A DNA stretch of 64,000 nt from Chelatococcus sambhunathii (GTDB lineage Bacteria; Pseudomonadota; Alphaproteobacteria; Rhizobiales; Methylopilaceae). The notes under the pieces were generated by a model. That model was not told the DNA's origin and ran no database searches. It was given only the letters and a program-made list of their open reading frames with translations. The stretch spans positions 1 through 64,000 of the forward strand of contig JADBEO010000016.1 of assembly GCA_031316315.1 (NCBI GenBank), read 5' to 3'. Of the stretch, positions 16,788 through 26,362 are shown in pieces (positions within the stretch are counted from its first letter, which is position 1; each line of letters opens with the position of its first letter). The position numbers and the translations under genes are program-made.

Positions 16788-18416
16788 ATGGACCGTCGCG
16801 AATTCCTCTCATCCGCCTCGCTTGCGCTCGCGGCGGGCGCGGCCGCCTCCAGCCTGCCGTGGTCGCACGCATTTGCGCAAAGCGCCCGGCAGGACACGCT
16901 TCTCCTGATCTCGGAGAACGGCCCCAACAATCTCGACATCCACGGCGTCGGCACCAATCGGCCGGGCTATGAGGCGTCTTGGAACTGCTATGACCGGCTC
17001 GTGACCTACGGCGTCAAAACGCTGCCCGACGGGTCGCGCTCTTACGACAAGGACGTCATCGCGCCGGAACTCGCCGAGAGCTGGCAGGTCGACGACAAGG
17101 GCGTCACCTTCAAGCTGCGCAAGGACGCGACCTTCCACGACGGGACGCCGGTCACCGCGGCGGACGTCAAATGGTCCTTCGACCGCGCCGTCACGGTCGG
17201 CGGCTTCCCGACCACGCAGATGGCGGCCGGCAGCCTGCTCAAGCCCGAGCAGTTCTCCGCGGTCGACGACCACACCTTCCGCATCGATTTCGCGCGTCCC
17301 GACGCGTTGACGATCCCGGACCTCGCGGTGATCGTGCCGGCCGTCTTCAATTCGGCGCTCGTCAAGAAGAACGCGACCGAGAAGGACCCCTGGGGCCTCG
17401 ACTACACCAAGAACAACGTCGCCGGCGGCGGCGCCTTCAAGGTCGCCAAGTGGACGCCCGGCACCGAGGTCGTCTACGTCCGCAACGACGACTGGAAGAG
17501 CGGCCCGTTGCCCGAGGTGAAGCGGGTGATCTGGCGGACCATCCCCTCCGCGGGCAACCGGCGCGCTCTGGTCGAGCGCGGCGACGCCGACGTCTCCTTC
17601 GACCTGCCGGCGAAGGATTTTTCGGAGATGAAGAAGGCGGGCAAGGTCTCGGTCGCCTCGACCCCGATCTCGAACGGCATGTGGTCGATCGAGATGAACG
17701 TGACCAAGCCGCCCTTCGACAATCCCAAAGTGCGCCAGGCGATCGCCTACGCCGTGCCGTATCAGAAGATCATGGACGCCGTGCTGTTCGGGGAGGCCAA
17801 GCCCATGTTCGGCGCCGCCTCCAACGCGCCGGACGACATGAGCTGGCCGCGGCCGTCAGCCTACAACACCGACATCGTCAAGGCGAAGGCGCTGCTCGCC
17901 GAGGCCGGCATGCCGGAGGGCTTCGAGACGCGCCTGTCCTTCGACCTCGGACAGGGCATCGTCGGCGAGCCGATCGCCGTGCTGCTGCAGGAAAGCCTCG
18001 CGCAGATCGGGATCAAGGCCGCGATCGACAAGGTCCCGGGCGCGAACTGGCGCGGCGAGATGGCCAAGAAGTCGATGCCGTTCATGATCAACTTCTTTTC
18101 GGGCTGGCTCGACTACCCGGAATACTTCTTCTTCTGGGCCTATCATGGCCAGAACGCCGTCTTCAACACGATGGCTTACAAGAATCCGGCGCTCGACAAG
18201 GAGATCGATGCGGCCCGCGTCGCCGCGGCGAGCGGCGACACGGCGACATACGAGGCCTCGGTCAAGAAGATGATCGAGATCGCCTATGACGACGCGCCGC
18301 GCATTCCGCTGTTCCAGCCCTACCTGAACGTGGCCATGCAGAAGTCGGTGGGCGGCTACGCCTACTGGTTCCACCGCCAGCTCGACTACCGGTCGCTGAA
18401 GAAGACGGTGGCCTGA
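16788..18416 (+). CDS. ABC transporter substrate-binding protein, dipeptide/oligopeptide (DppA-like) family
   Basis: A 542-residue periplasmic binding protein of the SBP_bac_5 family. The N-terminus MDRREFLSSASLALAAGA is a twin-arginine type signal, cleaved near AFAQ at about residue 31. The body shows APELAESWQVDDKGVTFKLR and FHDGTPVTAADVKWSFDRA, typical of peptide, nickel or glycoside binders. It is first in a four-gene operon with two permeases and a fused double ATPase. It starts at ATG 16788 after GGGAG. The ligand cannot be read from sequence; the FCD-type regulator suggests a peptide or acidic amino acid derivative. Confidence 0.93.
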   Translation: MDRREFLSSASLALAAGAAASSLPWSHAFAQSARQDTLLLISENGPNNLDIHGVGTNRPGYEASWNCYDRLVTYGVKTLPDGSRSYDKDVIAPELAESWQVDDKGVTFKLRKDATFHDGTPVTAADVKWSFDRAVTVGGFPTTQMAAGSLLKPEQFSAVDDHTFRIDFARPDALTIPDLAVIVPAVFNSALVKKNATEKDPWGLDYTKNNVAGGGAFKVAKWTPGTEVVYVRNDDWKSGPLPEVKRVIWRTIPSAGNRRALVERGDADVSFDLPAKDFSEMKKAGKVSVASTPISNGMWSIEMNVTKPPFDNPKVRQAIAYAVPYQKIMDAVLFGEAKPMFGAASNAPDDMSWPRPSAYNTDIVKAKALLAEAGMPEGFETRLSFDLGQGIVGEPIAVLLQESLAQIGIKAAIDKVPGANWRGEMAKKSMPFMINFFSGWLDYPEYFFFWAYHGQNAVFNTMAYKNPALDKEIDAARVAAASGDTATYEASVKKMIEIAYDDAPRIPLFQPYLNVAMQKSVGGYAYWFHRQLDYRSLKKTVA

Positions 18417-18542
18417 CGCCGGACATCCGCGCCGCCGAACCGGCGGCCCTGAGACGACACGGACGGGCGTCCGCGCCCGGTCGCATGCGCATGCCTTGAG
18501 CGGCCATGAAGGGCCGGCCCCGATTTCGAGAGGAGGCAGCCA

Positions 18543-19553
18543 ATGCGCGCGATCGCGCGACGTCTCGTGACCATCGTCCCGACGCTGATCGGCGTCGTGA
18601 TCGTCACCTTCCTGCTGACGCGGGTGCTGCCGGGCGACCCGGCCGCCTATTTCGCGGGTCCGACGGCCGACCAGGCTTCGATCGACCAGATCCGCGCCGC
18701 GCTCGGCCTCGACAAGCCGCTGCCGGTCCAGTTCCTCGCTTATGTGAAGGATCTGGCGACCGGCACTCTCGGCGCCGCGCTTTCGACCGGCCAGCCGGTG
18801 CTGAACGAGCTCAAGGCGCGGCTGCCGGCCTCGGCCGAGCTGACGCTCACCGCTCTGCTGATCTCGATGTCGATCGCGATCCCGCTCGGCATCCTCGCCG
18901 CTGTCAAGGAAGGCTCCTTCATCGACCATGTCTGCCGCGTCGTGACGACCGCGGGCGTTTCGCTGCCGGTGTTCTTCACCGGGCTGCTCTTCGTCTACGT
19001 GTTCTACTATCTGCTCGGCTGGGCGCCGGCGCCGGTCGGGCGGCTCGACGTCTACTTCTCCGAGCCCGCGCGCGTCACCGGCTTCTTCACGATCGACAGC
19101 CTCATCGCGGGCGACCTCGAGACGTTTCGCGCCGCGCTGGCGCAGCTCGCCCTGCCGGCCGCCACGCTCGCGCTGTTCTCGCTGGCGCCGATCGCCCGCA
19201 TGACGCGCGCCTCCATGCTGTCGGTGCTCTCCTCCGAGTTCATCCGCACGGCGCGGGCGGCGGGCCTGAGGTCGCGGACCGTCATCCTCGGCTACGCCTT
19301 CCGCAACGCGATGCTGCCCGTGGTGACAACGCTCGGCATGGTGTTCTCCTTCCTGCTCGGCGCGAACGTGCTGGTGGAGAAGGTGTTCGCCTGGCCGGGC
19401 GTCGGCTCCTTCGCGGTCGAGGCGCTGATCCAGTCCGACTACGCGCCGGTGCAGGGCTTCGTGCTGGCGATGGCGCTGCTTTACGTCGCCCTCAACCTGA
19501 CGATCGACCTGCTCTACGGCCTGATCGATCCCCGTGTGAGGCTCGAGGCATGA
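18543..19553 (+). CDS. ABC transporter permease, DppB-like
   Basis: A 336-residue inner-membrane permease with six hydrophobic segments. It has the DppB N-terminus (RRLVTIVPTLIGVVIVTFLL), the PGDPAAYFAGP loop, and the coupling-helix EAA region EFIRTARAAGLRSRTVILGYAFRNA. A clear GAGGAGG-type ribosome site precedes ATG 18543. Its TGA stop overlaps the ATG of the next permease by four bases, so the pair is translationally coupled. It forms the channel with the DppC-like protein. Confidence 0.94.
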   Translation: MRAIARRLVTIVPTLIGVVIVTFLLTRVLPGDPAAYFAGPTADQASIDQIRAALGLDKPLPVQFLAYVKDLATGTLGAALSTGQPVLNELKARLPASAELTLTALLISMSIAIPLGILAAVKEGSFIDHVCRVVTTAGVSLPVFFTGLLFVYVFYYLLGWAPAPVGRLDVYFSEPARVTGFFTIDSLIAGDLETFRAALAQLALPAATLALFSLAPIARMTRASMLSVLSSEFIRTARAAGLRSRTVILGYAFRNAMLPVVTTLGMVFSFLLGANVLVEKVFAWPGVGSFAVEALIQSDYAPVQGFVLAMALLYVALNLTIDLLYGLIDPRVRLEA

Positions 19554-20479
19554 GCAACGTCGACATCTCCGCCGCCGTCGTCTCCCCGCCGCCGGCCGAA
19601 CCGGCCACGGCTCCCGCAAGGCCCGCTGTCGGCCTCGCGGCGGCCCTCGGCCACGCCCGCTACGTCGCGACCTCGAACCCTGTCACCGGCTTCGCCTTCG
19701 CGCTGTTCTTCCTGATCGTGCTGGCCGCGATCCTCGGCCCCGCGATCGCTCCTTATGACCCTTACGCCTCGGACACCTCGGCCGCGCTTGCGCCGCCCTC
19801 CATGGCGCACTGGTTCGGCACCGACCAGGTCGGGCGGGACATCTTCTCCCGCGTGCTTGTCGCGACCCGGCTCGACCTCATCATCGCGGTCGCGTCGGTC
19901 GCACTGGTGTTCGCGCTCGGCGGCTTCGCGGGCATCTGCGCCGGCTTCTTCGGCGGCTGGACGGACCGGATCATGAGCCGGATCAGCGACACGATCATGG
20001 CCTTTCCGCTGTTCGTGCTGGCGATGGGCATCGTGGCCGCGCTCGGAAACACGGTGACCAACATCGTCATCGCCACCGCGATCGTGAACTTCCCGCTCTA
20101 CCAGCGCATCGCGCGGGCCGAGGCCAACATCCGAAGGGAAGCCGGCTTCGTGCAGGCGGCGCGGCTCACCGGTAATTCCGAGATGCGCATCCTGCTGACG
20201 CAGATCCTGCCGAACATCATGCCGATCATGGCGGTGCAGATGTCGCTGACCATGGGCTACGCGATCCTGAACGCGGCGGGCCTGTCCTTCATCGGCCTCG
20301 GCGTGAAGCCGCCGACGCCGGAATGGGGGATCATGGTCGCCGAGGGCGCCGGCTTCATCATCTCCGGCGAGTGGTGGATCGCGCTGTTCCCGGGCCTCGC
20401 GCTGATGATCGCCGTGTTCTGCTTCAACCTGCTCGGCGACGGCTTGCGCGACATCATCGACCCCCAGCGGAGGACGTGA
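19550..20479 (+). CDS. ABC transporter permease, DppC-like
   Basis: A 309-residue permease. An alanine/proline-rich N-terminal tail precedes the OppC-type first helix, then YDPYASDTSAAL, WFGTDQVGRDIFSRVL and the EAA loop EAGFVQAARLTGNSEMRIL. It starts at ATG 19550 within an ATGA overlap with the DppB-like gene. The stop lies 3 bases before the fused ATPase. It is the second channel half of the transporter. Confidence 0.94.
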   Translation: MSNVDISAAVVSPPPAEPATAPARPAVGLAAALGHARYVATSNPVTGFAFALFFLIVLAAILGPAIAPYDPYASDTSAALAPPSMAHWFGTDQVGRDIFSRVLVATRLDLIIAVASVALVFALGGFAGICAGFFGGWTDRIMSRISDTIMAFPLFVLAMGIVAALGNTVTNIVIATAIVNFPLYQRIARAEANIRREAGFVQAARLTGNSEMRILLTQILPNIMPIMAVQMSLTMGYAILNAAGLSFIGLGVKPPTPEWGIMVAEGAGFIISGEWWIALFPGLALMIAVFCFNLLGDGLRDIIDPQRRT

Positions 20480-20482
20480 GCG

Positions 20483-22168
20483 ATGAGCGCGCTCCTGGAC
20501 GTGAAGGGCCTCACCGTGGAGTTCGCGACCCGCCGCGGAACGGTGCAGGCGGTGAAGCGGATCGACCTCGAAGTGGCGAGAGGCGAGACCGTCGGCGTGG
20601 TCGGCGAGTCCGGCTCGGGCAAGTCGGTCACGTCCTACGCGGTGATGCGCATCCTCGACCGGGCGGGACGGATCGCGGACGGCTCGGTGGCCTTCTCCGG
20701 CCTCGACCTCACGGCTGCGAGCGAGCGGCAGATGACCGACCTGCGCGGCCGGGAGATCTCGATGATCTTCCAGAATCCGCGCATGGCGCTGAACCCGATC
20801 CGCAAGGTCGGCCGCCAGATCGAGGACGTGCTGCGCCGCCATGCGCAGGCCGGCTCGATGGACGCCCGCGCCAAGGCGATCGAAATGCTCAGCCAAGTGA
20901 AGATCGCGCGGCCGGAGGAGCGCTACCACGCCTATCCGTTCGAGCTTTCCGGCGGCATGTGCCAGCGCATCGTGATCGCGCTCGCGCTCGCCTGCCGGCC
21001 GCAGCTGCTGATCGCGGACGAGCCGACGACCGGCCTCGACGTCACCACCCAGAAGGCGGTGATGGACCTCGTCAGCGAGCTCACCCGCGCGCGCGGCATG
21101 TCGACGATCCTCATCACCCACGACCTCGGCCTCGCCGCCGCCTATTGCGACAAGGTCGTCGTGATGAAGAAGGGCGAGGTGGTCGAGACCGCCGCCGCCC
21201 GCGAGGTCTTCGCCGCGCCGAAGGACGACTATACGCGCCGCCTGATGCGCGCGACGCCGCGGCCGGGCTCGACGCTGCGCGGCCTGCTGCCGCCGGAGAT
21301 CGCGGCCGCCCCGAACCCGCCGGCGACCGTGACGGGCGAGGTCCTGCTCAAGGTCGAGAATCTGGTGAAGGAGTATCCGCGGCAGGGCGTCTCGAAGAGC
21401 TGGGCGCAGATGTTCGGACGCGGGCCAGCCGCCGAGCCCGAGACGCCGTTCCGCGCCGTCGACGGGATCTCGTTCGAGATCCGCCGCGGCGAGAGCCTCG
21501 GCCTCGTCGGCGAGAGCGGCTGCGGCAAGTCCACGACTTCAATGATGGTGATGCGCCTCACCGACCCGACGTCCGGAGCGATCACGCTCGGCGGCGACGA
21601 CATCGGCGCGATCCCGGCCCGAAGCTTCGCCGCCTCGAAGCATCGCCGGCGCATCCAGATGGTGTTCCAGGACCCGACCGACAGCCTGAACCCGCGCTTC
21701 ACCGCCGTGCGCGCCATCGCCGATCCGCTGATGCGGATGGGCTCGCTCAAGGGCCGCGACGCCCTGCGCGCCCGCTGCGAGGAGCTCGCGACGCTGGTCG
21801 GGCTGCCGCTCGACCTGCTCGACCGCTTCCCCCACCAGCTCTCCGGCGGCCAGAAGGCCCGCGTCGGCATCGCCCGCGCGATCGCGCTCGACCCGGAGCT
21901 CGTCATCCTCGACGAGCCGACCGCCGCGCTCGACGTCTCGGTCCAGGCCGTGGTGCTCAACCTGCTCGACGACCTGAAGGCCAAGCTCGGCATGAGCTAC
22001 CTGTTCGTCAGCCACGACCTGCACGTCGTCCGGCTGCTCTGCGACCGGGTGATCGTCATGCGGCAGGGCCGTATCGTCGAGGAGGGAACGTCCGAAAAGG
22101 TGCTTGAGGCGCCGGATGCCGCGTACACGCGCGAGCTCATCGCCGCCATTCCGCATCCGCCGGTCTGA
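20483..22168 (+). CDS. Fused dipeptide ABC ATPase (DppD-DppF in one chain)
   Basis: A 561-residue protein with two complete ABC ATPases. The first half has Walker A GESGSGKS, signature LSGGMCQR and Walker B LLIADEP. The second half (from about residue 290) has Walker A GESGCGKS, signature LSGGQKAR and Walker B VILDEP. Each ends with an oligopeptide-type C-terminal extension. Most Dpp systems use two separate subunits; a single fused chain is known for GsiA and YejF. It powers the permease pair upstream, from which it is separated by 3 bases. Confidence 0.94.
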   Translation: MSALLDVKGLTVEFATRRGTVQAVKRIDLEVARGETVGVVGESGSGKSVTSYAVMRILDRAGRIADGSVAFSGLDLTAASERQMTDLRGREISMIFQNPRMALNPIRKVGRQIEDVLRRHAQAGSMDARAKAIEMLSQVKIARPEERYHAYPFELSGGMCQRIVIALALACRPQLLIADEPTTGLDVTTQKAVMDLVSELTRARGMSTILITHDLGLAAAYCDKVVVMKKGEVVETAAAREVFAAPKDDYTRRLMRATPRPGSTLRGLLPPEIAAAPNPPATVTGEVLLKVENLVKEYPRQGVSKSWAQMFGRGPAAEPETPFRAVDGISFEIRRGESLGLVGESGCGKSTTSMMVMRLTDPTSGAITLGGDDIGAIPARSFAASKHRRRIQMVFQDPTDSLNPRFTAVRAIADPLMRMGSLKGRDALRARCEELATLVGLPLDLLDRFPHQLSGGQKARVGIARAIALDPELVILDEPTAALDVSVQAVVLNLLDDLKAKLGMSYLFVSHDLHVVRLLCDRVIVMRQGRIVEEGTSEKVLEAPDAAYTRELIAAIPHPPV

Positions 22169-22182
22169 AAAGAGCGAAGACC

Positions 22183-22272
22183 ATGACCACCTAAGTTCGC
22201 CGGCCTCGTCTTCGACTTGCCCTCGCCCGTCCGCGCCTATGCCGAAGGGCTCGGGCCGCGACATGGACAAGC
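22183..22272 (+). pseudogene. Possible 5' remnant of a lost fifth gene of the ABC operon
   Basis: A purine-rich site (AAAGAGCGAAGACC) is followed by ATG ACC ACC and an immediate TAA. Ignoring one base, the next codons read KFAGLVFDLPSPVRAYAEGL with codon use like the neighbours, until the convergent FprA gene end. This looks like the truncated, frameshifted beginning of a gene that once followed the ATPase. The family is not recognised. Confidence 0.3.
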
Positions 22273-22278
22273 GAGACG

Positions 22279-23667
22279 TCACGCGCAGCACGATTGCGGA
22301 ACCGGTCCCGAGCCAGCGAAGGCGGCGGCGAGCATCTTGTCCACCGAGGTGAACTTCTCTCGAGGCTTTCCGAGGGCTGCCCCGGCCTCGACCTCCGCTT
22401 CATCGATTCGCATCCAGGACGTAAAGTCGACAGGCCGCACGGCTCGGGCCGCGAGCGCTGACCGCAGAGCATCGCGGCCCGGCGCCTGCGATGGCGGCCG
22501 ATCGGCGAAGTCGGAGAGCATCGTCTCGACGGTCTCGAGACTGCACGCTCGGTTGACGCCGATTACGCCCGAGGGGCCGCGCTTGATCCATCCCGCCACG
22601 TACAGTCCGTCCGCCGGCGCGTCCCCATCCATGACGCGTCCACGCTCATGCGGGATCGTCCCGGACCGGCCGTCGAACGGCACGCCGTCGGTCGCGACGC
22701 CTTTGTAACCGACGCTCCTGAACACAGCGCCGGCCTTCAGCGACACCGTTTCGCCCGTCGGATCGGCGACTTGCGAGAAAGGGCCGCCTGAAAGCCTGCA
22801 GCGATCGAACAGCACACGCTCGACGCGGCCGGCGCCTTCGAGGACGCGCGGGCTGAGATTGAAGTGAAGGTGGACCGCCTTGGAACGCTCGCGCGGGCGT
22901 CCCTGGAACGTGCGCAGGATCTTGAAGCTCTGCGCCGGGGTGACGCCACGTGGATCAGCGAGTTCTGCTTCACAGGTCGCGCCAAGAGCGAGATCAGACT
23001 CGTCGAGCACGACGTCGGCTTCGGCGAGCATGCCGATCTCACGCAGTTCCTTGGCTGTCCATTTCGCCTGCGCCGGGCCGCGCCTGCCGACGAGGTGAAC
23101 GTCGCGGATCCTGCTCTCGGCGAGCGCCTCGAGGGCGTGCGCGCAGATGTCGGTTCGGCGGAGCTCGTCCACCGATTTCGAGAGGATGCGGCAGACGTCG
23201 ATCGCCACGTTGCCGTGCCCGAGGATCACCGCGGCCTCGCATGAAAAGTCGAAGGTTCGGTTCCGGAAGTCCGGATGCCCGTTGTACCAGGACACGAACT
23301 CCGTGGCCGACCAGCTGCCCGGAAGGTGTTCGCCGGGCACGCCAAGCTTGCGGTCCGCGGACGCGCCGCTTGCGATCACCACGGCGTCGTAGAAGCCCCG
23401 GAGCTCGTCGATCGTCACGTCCCTGCCGAGCGCCACGTTGCCGAAGAAGGCGAAGCGCTCGTGGCCGGCGATCTGGGTGAAGTTCTGGCAAACGGATTTG
23501 AGCTTCGGGTGATCGGGAGCCACGCCGAACCGGACGAGGCCGAACGGCGTCGGCAGGCGCTCGATGACATCGACCTCAGCGCCGGCTTCGAGCAGCGCCT
23601 CGGCGGCATAGAAGCCGCTGGGCCCGCTGCCGACGACGGCGACCTTTCGTGTTCCTGGGGCGGTCAT
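22279..23667 (-). CDS. FprA-type ferredoxin-NADP+ reductase
   Basis: A 462-residue flavoprotein of the adrenodoxin-reductase / FprA type. The FAD-binding fold opens VAVVGSGPSGFYAAEALLEAG, followed by RLPTPFGLVRFGVAPDHPK. The NADP region has VILGHGNVAIDVCRIL and LVGRRGPAQAKWTAKELRE, and the late FAD motif is LYVAGWIKRGPSGVIG. It begins 10 bases after the 7Fe ferredoxin stop, so it is the natural NADPH partner of that ferredoxin. In this operon it probably moves electrons between NADP(H), the ferredoxin and the molybdopterin enzyme encoded first. Confidence 0.93.
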   Translation of the reverse strand: MTAPGTRKVAVVGSGPSGFYAAEALLEAGAEVDVIERLPTPFGLVRFGVAPDHPKLKSVCQNFTQIAGHERFAFFGNVALGRDVTIDELRGFYDAVVIASGASADRKLGVPGEHLPGSWSATEFVSWYNGHPDFRNRTFDFSCEAAVILGHGNVAIDVCRILSKSVDELRRTDICAHALEALAESRIRDVHLVGRRGPAQAKWTAKELREIGMLAEADVVLDESDLALGATCEAELADPRGVTPAQSFKILRTFQGRPRERSKAVHLHFNLSPRVLEGAGRVERVLFDRCRLSGGPFSQVADPTGETVSLKAGAVFRSVGYKGVATDGVPFDGRSGTIPHERGRVMDGDAPADGLYVAGWIKRGPSGVIGVNRACSLETVETMLSDFADRPPSQAPGRDALRSALAARAVRPVDFTSWMRIDEAEVEAGAALGKPREKFTSVDKMLAAAFAGSGPVPQSCCA

Positions 23668-23677
23668 TTCGACGACC

Positions 23678-23986
23678 TCAGTTCAAGCCAAGCTCGCTTC
23701 GACGCGCTTCCGCCGTCGGCAGCGGAGACTGTTTGGAGCGGATAACGGGGAGATCCGGTGCGCGCGAGGCGTTGATCTCGATCCACCGCTCCTCGTCATC
23801 GGACAGGTCGAACTCCTCTTTGATGGCGCCCACAGGACAGGCCGAAATGCAGGCGCTGCAATCCACGCAGACCTCGGGGTCGATGTAGAGGCGCTCGTCG
23901 TCGCCATGGAAACAGGCGACCGGACAGACCGTGACGCAATCGGTGAAGCGACACGCCTGGCAGTTTTCGGTGACGACGTGGGTCAT
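23678..23986 (-). CDS. 7Fe (3Fe-4S / 4Fe-4S) ferredoxin
   Basis: A 102-residue ferredoxin of the Azotobacter FdI / FdxA type. The first cluster motif is CQACRFTDCVTVCPVACF and the second is CVDCSACISACPVGAI. A C-terminal extension of about 45 residues follows. It starts at ATG 23986, at the usual MTHVVTENC N-terminus. It lies between the molybdopterin oxidoreductase and the FprA-like reductase on the same strand and should be the electron carrier linking them. Confidence 0.94.
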   Translation of the reverse strand: MTHVVTENCQACRFTDCVTVCPVACFHGDDERLYIDPEVCVDCSACISACPVGAIKEEFDLSDDEERWIEINASRAPDLPVIRSKQSPLPTAEARRSELGLN

Positions 23987-24063
23987 CTCGAACTCCTCGA
24001 ACGCAGCCAGCGGTGTTGGGAAAATGCGACGCGACGTCCTGAGGGCGCCGCGCCGGGCTGCGG

Positions 24064-26199
24064 TCACGCAGCGACGTGCGCGACCTCGACGAGGTTGTCG
24101 GAATAGCTGCCGGCCATGCCCATTCCGCAGTGGGCGTCGGAGCTGATCGAGTTCACGGCCGTGCCGGAGCTCGTGAAGCTCGGCCAATGGCCGAGATTCG
24201 CCATGACGAGACCGGGCATGAGCGCGTCGACGATCTCGGCGCGGCCGTCGAAGTGGCCGCGGTCGTTGAAGACGCGGACCATGGCGCCTGTCTCGATCCG
24301 CCGTGCGGCCGCATCCTCGGGGTGCATGAAGACGGTCTGATCACCCTGACGCTTCTGCTTCGGCTTCTCGTTGGCATATTGCGAGTTCAGGAAGGCGTGG
24401 GCCTTGGGCGAGACGATCGATAGCGGGAAACGCTTGGCGAGCTCGGGATTGGTCTCGCGAGACTCGTAGCCCGGCACATAGTCCGGGAGCGGATCGATCG
24501 GATCCGCTGGCTGCATGCCCTCGTACATCGAACGCCAGACCGGCACGACGAAGTTTTCGGTCACGCTCGACTTGAACTCGCACTTGCCGGACGGGGTCTT
24601 GAAGTTGCCTTCCGCGTGCGGCTTTCGCTCATGTGGCAGCCCCACGTTGATGCGCGCCCAGCCGGTCTCCCTCAGCGTCTCAAGCGTGATGCCCTGGAGC
24701 GCAGGGGACTCCCAGTCGTAGAAGTCCTGGAGCATCTCCCAATCGGAGCGGTCCCAGTAGTCGTCATTGAAGCCCATCGCCTTGGCCAGGCGACGGAACA
24801 TCTCGACATTCGGCACGCAGTCCGGCGGCGGCGAAATCGCCGGCTGGTTCAGGCTGATGTAGAGGTGACCCCAGGTCACCATGATGTCGAGCTGTTCCGC
24901 TTGCATCGCCGACGGCAGGATGATGTCGGCGTATTTCGCCGTGTCGGTGATGAAGAGCTCGCTGACGACCGTGAACAGGTCCTCGCGCTCGAGGCCCCGG
25001 GCGATCTTCGCCTGCGCGGGAGCCTGGCTCATCGGGTTGGAGTTGTAGACGAACAACGACTTGATCGGGGGATCGAGCTGAAGCTCGCCGGTGAGCGCGG
25101 CGCCGAGATCGAGTTCGTTCACCACGCGCGTTCCCGGCCGAATCCAGTCCGGGCGGCAGATACGATCGAAGTTGGTCGGGAACTCCCAGATCGGCATCTC
25201 CATCGCGCCGCCGCCGACATGCCGCCACGCGCCGATGAGGGCCGGAAGGCAGGTGATGGCGCGGATCGCCTGGCCGCCGCCGCGGCTGCGCTCGATGGCG
25301 ACGCCCTCGCGGATCGCGGCCGGCGGGGTCGTGGCGTATTCACGGGCGAGCGTGATGATGTCGTCCACCGGGATCCCTGTGATCGCGGCGACGCGCTCGG
25401 GCGGATAGAGCGCCGCGCGCTCCTTAAGCTCCTCGTAGCCGAGCGTGTATTTTTCCACATAGTCATGGTCGACGAGATCCTCGGCGATGATGACGTTCAT
25501 CATGCCGAGCGCGAGCGCGCCGTCAGTTCCGGGCTTGATCTGGACGTGCCAGTCCGCCGCCCTGGCCGTGCGAGTCTTGACTGGATCAATCACCACGACC
25601 TTCGCGCCGGCCTCCTGAGCCTTCACGATGAAGGGCCAGCCGTGGATGTTCGTCGAGGTCATGTTCATGCCCCAGACGATGATGTACTTGGCGTGGACGA
25701 AGCTCTCGATGTCGAGCCCGCCGGACGGGCCGACGGTCATGACCCAGGCCGTGGACGATCCGCTCTCGCAGTAGGTCTTCTCGGCGACCGTAGAGCCAAG
25801 TCGGTTGAAGAAGGCGTCGCCGGCGGTGAGGCCGTTCAGCGTGCCCTGATGGCCGAGATAGGCGTGGGGCATGATCGCCTGCGCGCCATATTCGGCGATG
25901 ATCCCGTTCCACTTGTCCCGAATGGTCGCCAGCGCCTCATCCCAGGTGATGGGCTCGAACTGGCGCGATCCCTTCGGACCGACGCGCTTCAGCGGCGTCA
26001 GGATCCGATCGGGATTGTAGTGGTGGCTGGCGAAGTCCTTGAGCTTCACGCAGAGGCGGCCCTGCGTCATCGGGTGGTTCTTGTCGCCGGTCACCTCAAC
26101 CAGCTTTCCGCCCTTCACGTGATACTCGAATGCGCATGTGTCGGGGCAGTCGTGGGGGCACGCGCCGCGCACGATCCTCGTATCCATCTCAGCGTTCAT
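24064..26199 (-). CDS. Molybdopterin oxidoreductase with N-terminal 4Fe-4S cluster (DMSO reductase family)
   Basis: A 711-residue Mo-bis-MGD enzyme. The cluster ligands are Cys14, Cys18, Cys22 and Cys50 (CPHDCPDTC ... GRLC). The likely metal-site loop is YCESGSS around residue 144, where Cys or Ser could bind Mo. The cofactor domains have IIVWGMNMTSTN, VVVIDPVKTRTA and IKPGTDGALALGMM, and the C-terminal barrel has TPSGKCEF and SNSISSDAHCG-like ends. No Tat signal is seen, so it is cytoplasmic. It heads an operon with a 7Fe ferredoxin and an FprA-like reductase, and is divergent from a TetR gene. The substrate is not known; simple formate dehydrogenase or nitrate reductase assignments do not fit. 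Confidence 0.9.
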   Translation of the reverse strand: MNAEMDTRIVRGACPHDCPDTCAFEYHVKGGKLVEVTGDKNHPMTQGRLCVKLKDFASHHYNPDRILTPLKRVGPKGSRQFEPITWDEALATIRDKWNGIIAEYGAQAIMPHAYLGHQGTLNGLTAGDAFFNRLGSTVAEKTYCESGSSTAWVMTVGPSGGLDIESFVHAKYIIVWGMNMTSTNIHGWPFIVKAQEAGAKVVVIDPVKTRTARAADWHVQIKPGTDGALALGMMNVIIAEDLVDHDYVEKYTLGYEELKERAALYPPERVAAITGIPVDDIITLAREYATTPPAAIREGVAIERSRGGGQAIRAITCLPALIGAWRHVGGGAMEMPIWEFPTNFDRICRPDWIRPGTRVVNELDLGAALTGELQLDPPIKSLFVYNSNPMSQAPAQAKIARGLEREDLFTVVSELFITDTAKYADIILPSAMQAEQLDIMVTWGHLYISLNQPAISPPPDCVPNVEMFRRLAKAMGFNDDYWDRSDWEMLQDFYDWESPALQGITLETLRETGWARINVGLPHERKPHAEGNFKTPSGKCEFKSSVTENFVVPVWRSMYEGMQPADPIDPLPDYVPGYESRETNPELAKRFPLSIVSPKAHAFLNSQYANEKPKQKRQGDQTVFMHPEDAAARRIETGAMVRVFNDRGHFDGRAEIVDALMPGLVMANLGHWPSFTSSGTAVNSISSDAHCGMGMAGSYSDNLVEVAHVAA

Positions 26200-26286
26200 G
26201 GCTGGCTCCGTCGTTCCTGACGTTGCGAACGCCGCCCATCGGCGACGGCGGGACGATTGCCTGGAACGATACCAAGGAGCCTAAGA

Positions 26287-26301
26287 CCGTAAATAGTACG
26301 G
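26287..26301. promoter_or_regulatory. Candidate TetR operator
   Basis: Inverted repeat CCGTA-AATAG-TACGG in the region between the divergent oxidoreductase and TetR genes. Related GTAC-containing words occur at about 26334-26340, 26399-26407 and 26472-26485 (CGTACGGTCGTACT). Several such words in 200 bases suggest an operator cluster for the TetR protein. Confidence 0.4.
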
Positions 26302-26340
26302 GCGTCCTAGATCGCTGAAATGATATGCAGATTAGTACGC

Positions 26341-26362
26341 TGCCCAGCAAAAAAGCTGGGCA
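26341..26362. other. Perfect hairpin in the divergent promoter region
   Basis: Eight-base perfect arms TGCCCAGC / GCTGGGCA around six A residues. There is no T tract after it on either strand, so it is a weak terminator candidate. It could be a regulatory site or leader structure of the TetR transcript. It lies about 140 bases from the oxidoreductase start. Confidence 0.45.

Noticed and set aside
17856..19619. 587-codon minus-strand frame across the binding protein and permease genes
   Set aside because: The sequence is charged and repetitive, typical of antisense translation of membrane protein genes.
19514..21121. 535-codon minus-strand frame across the DppC-like and ATPase genes
   Set aside because: Antisense shadow; His/Asp/Arg-rich with no recognisable domain, opposite strongly conserved transporter genes.
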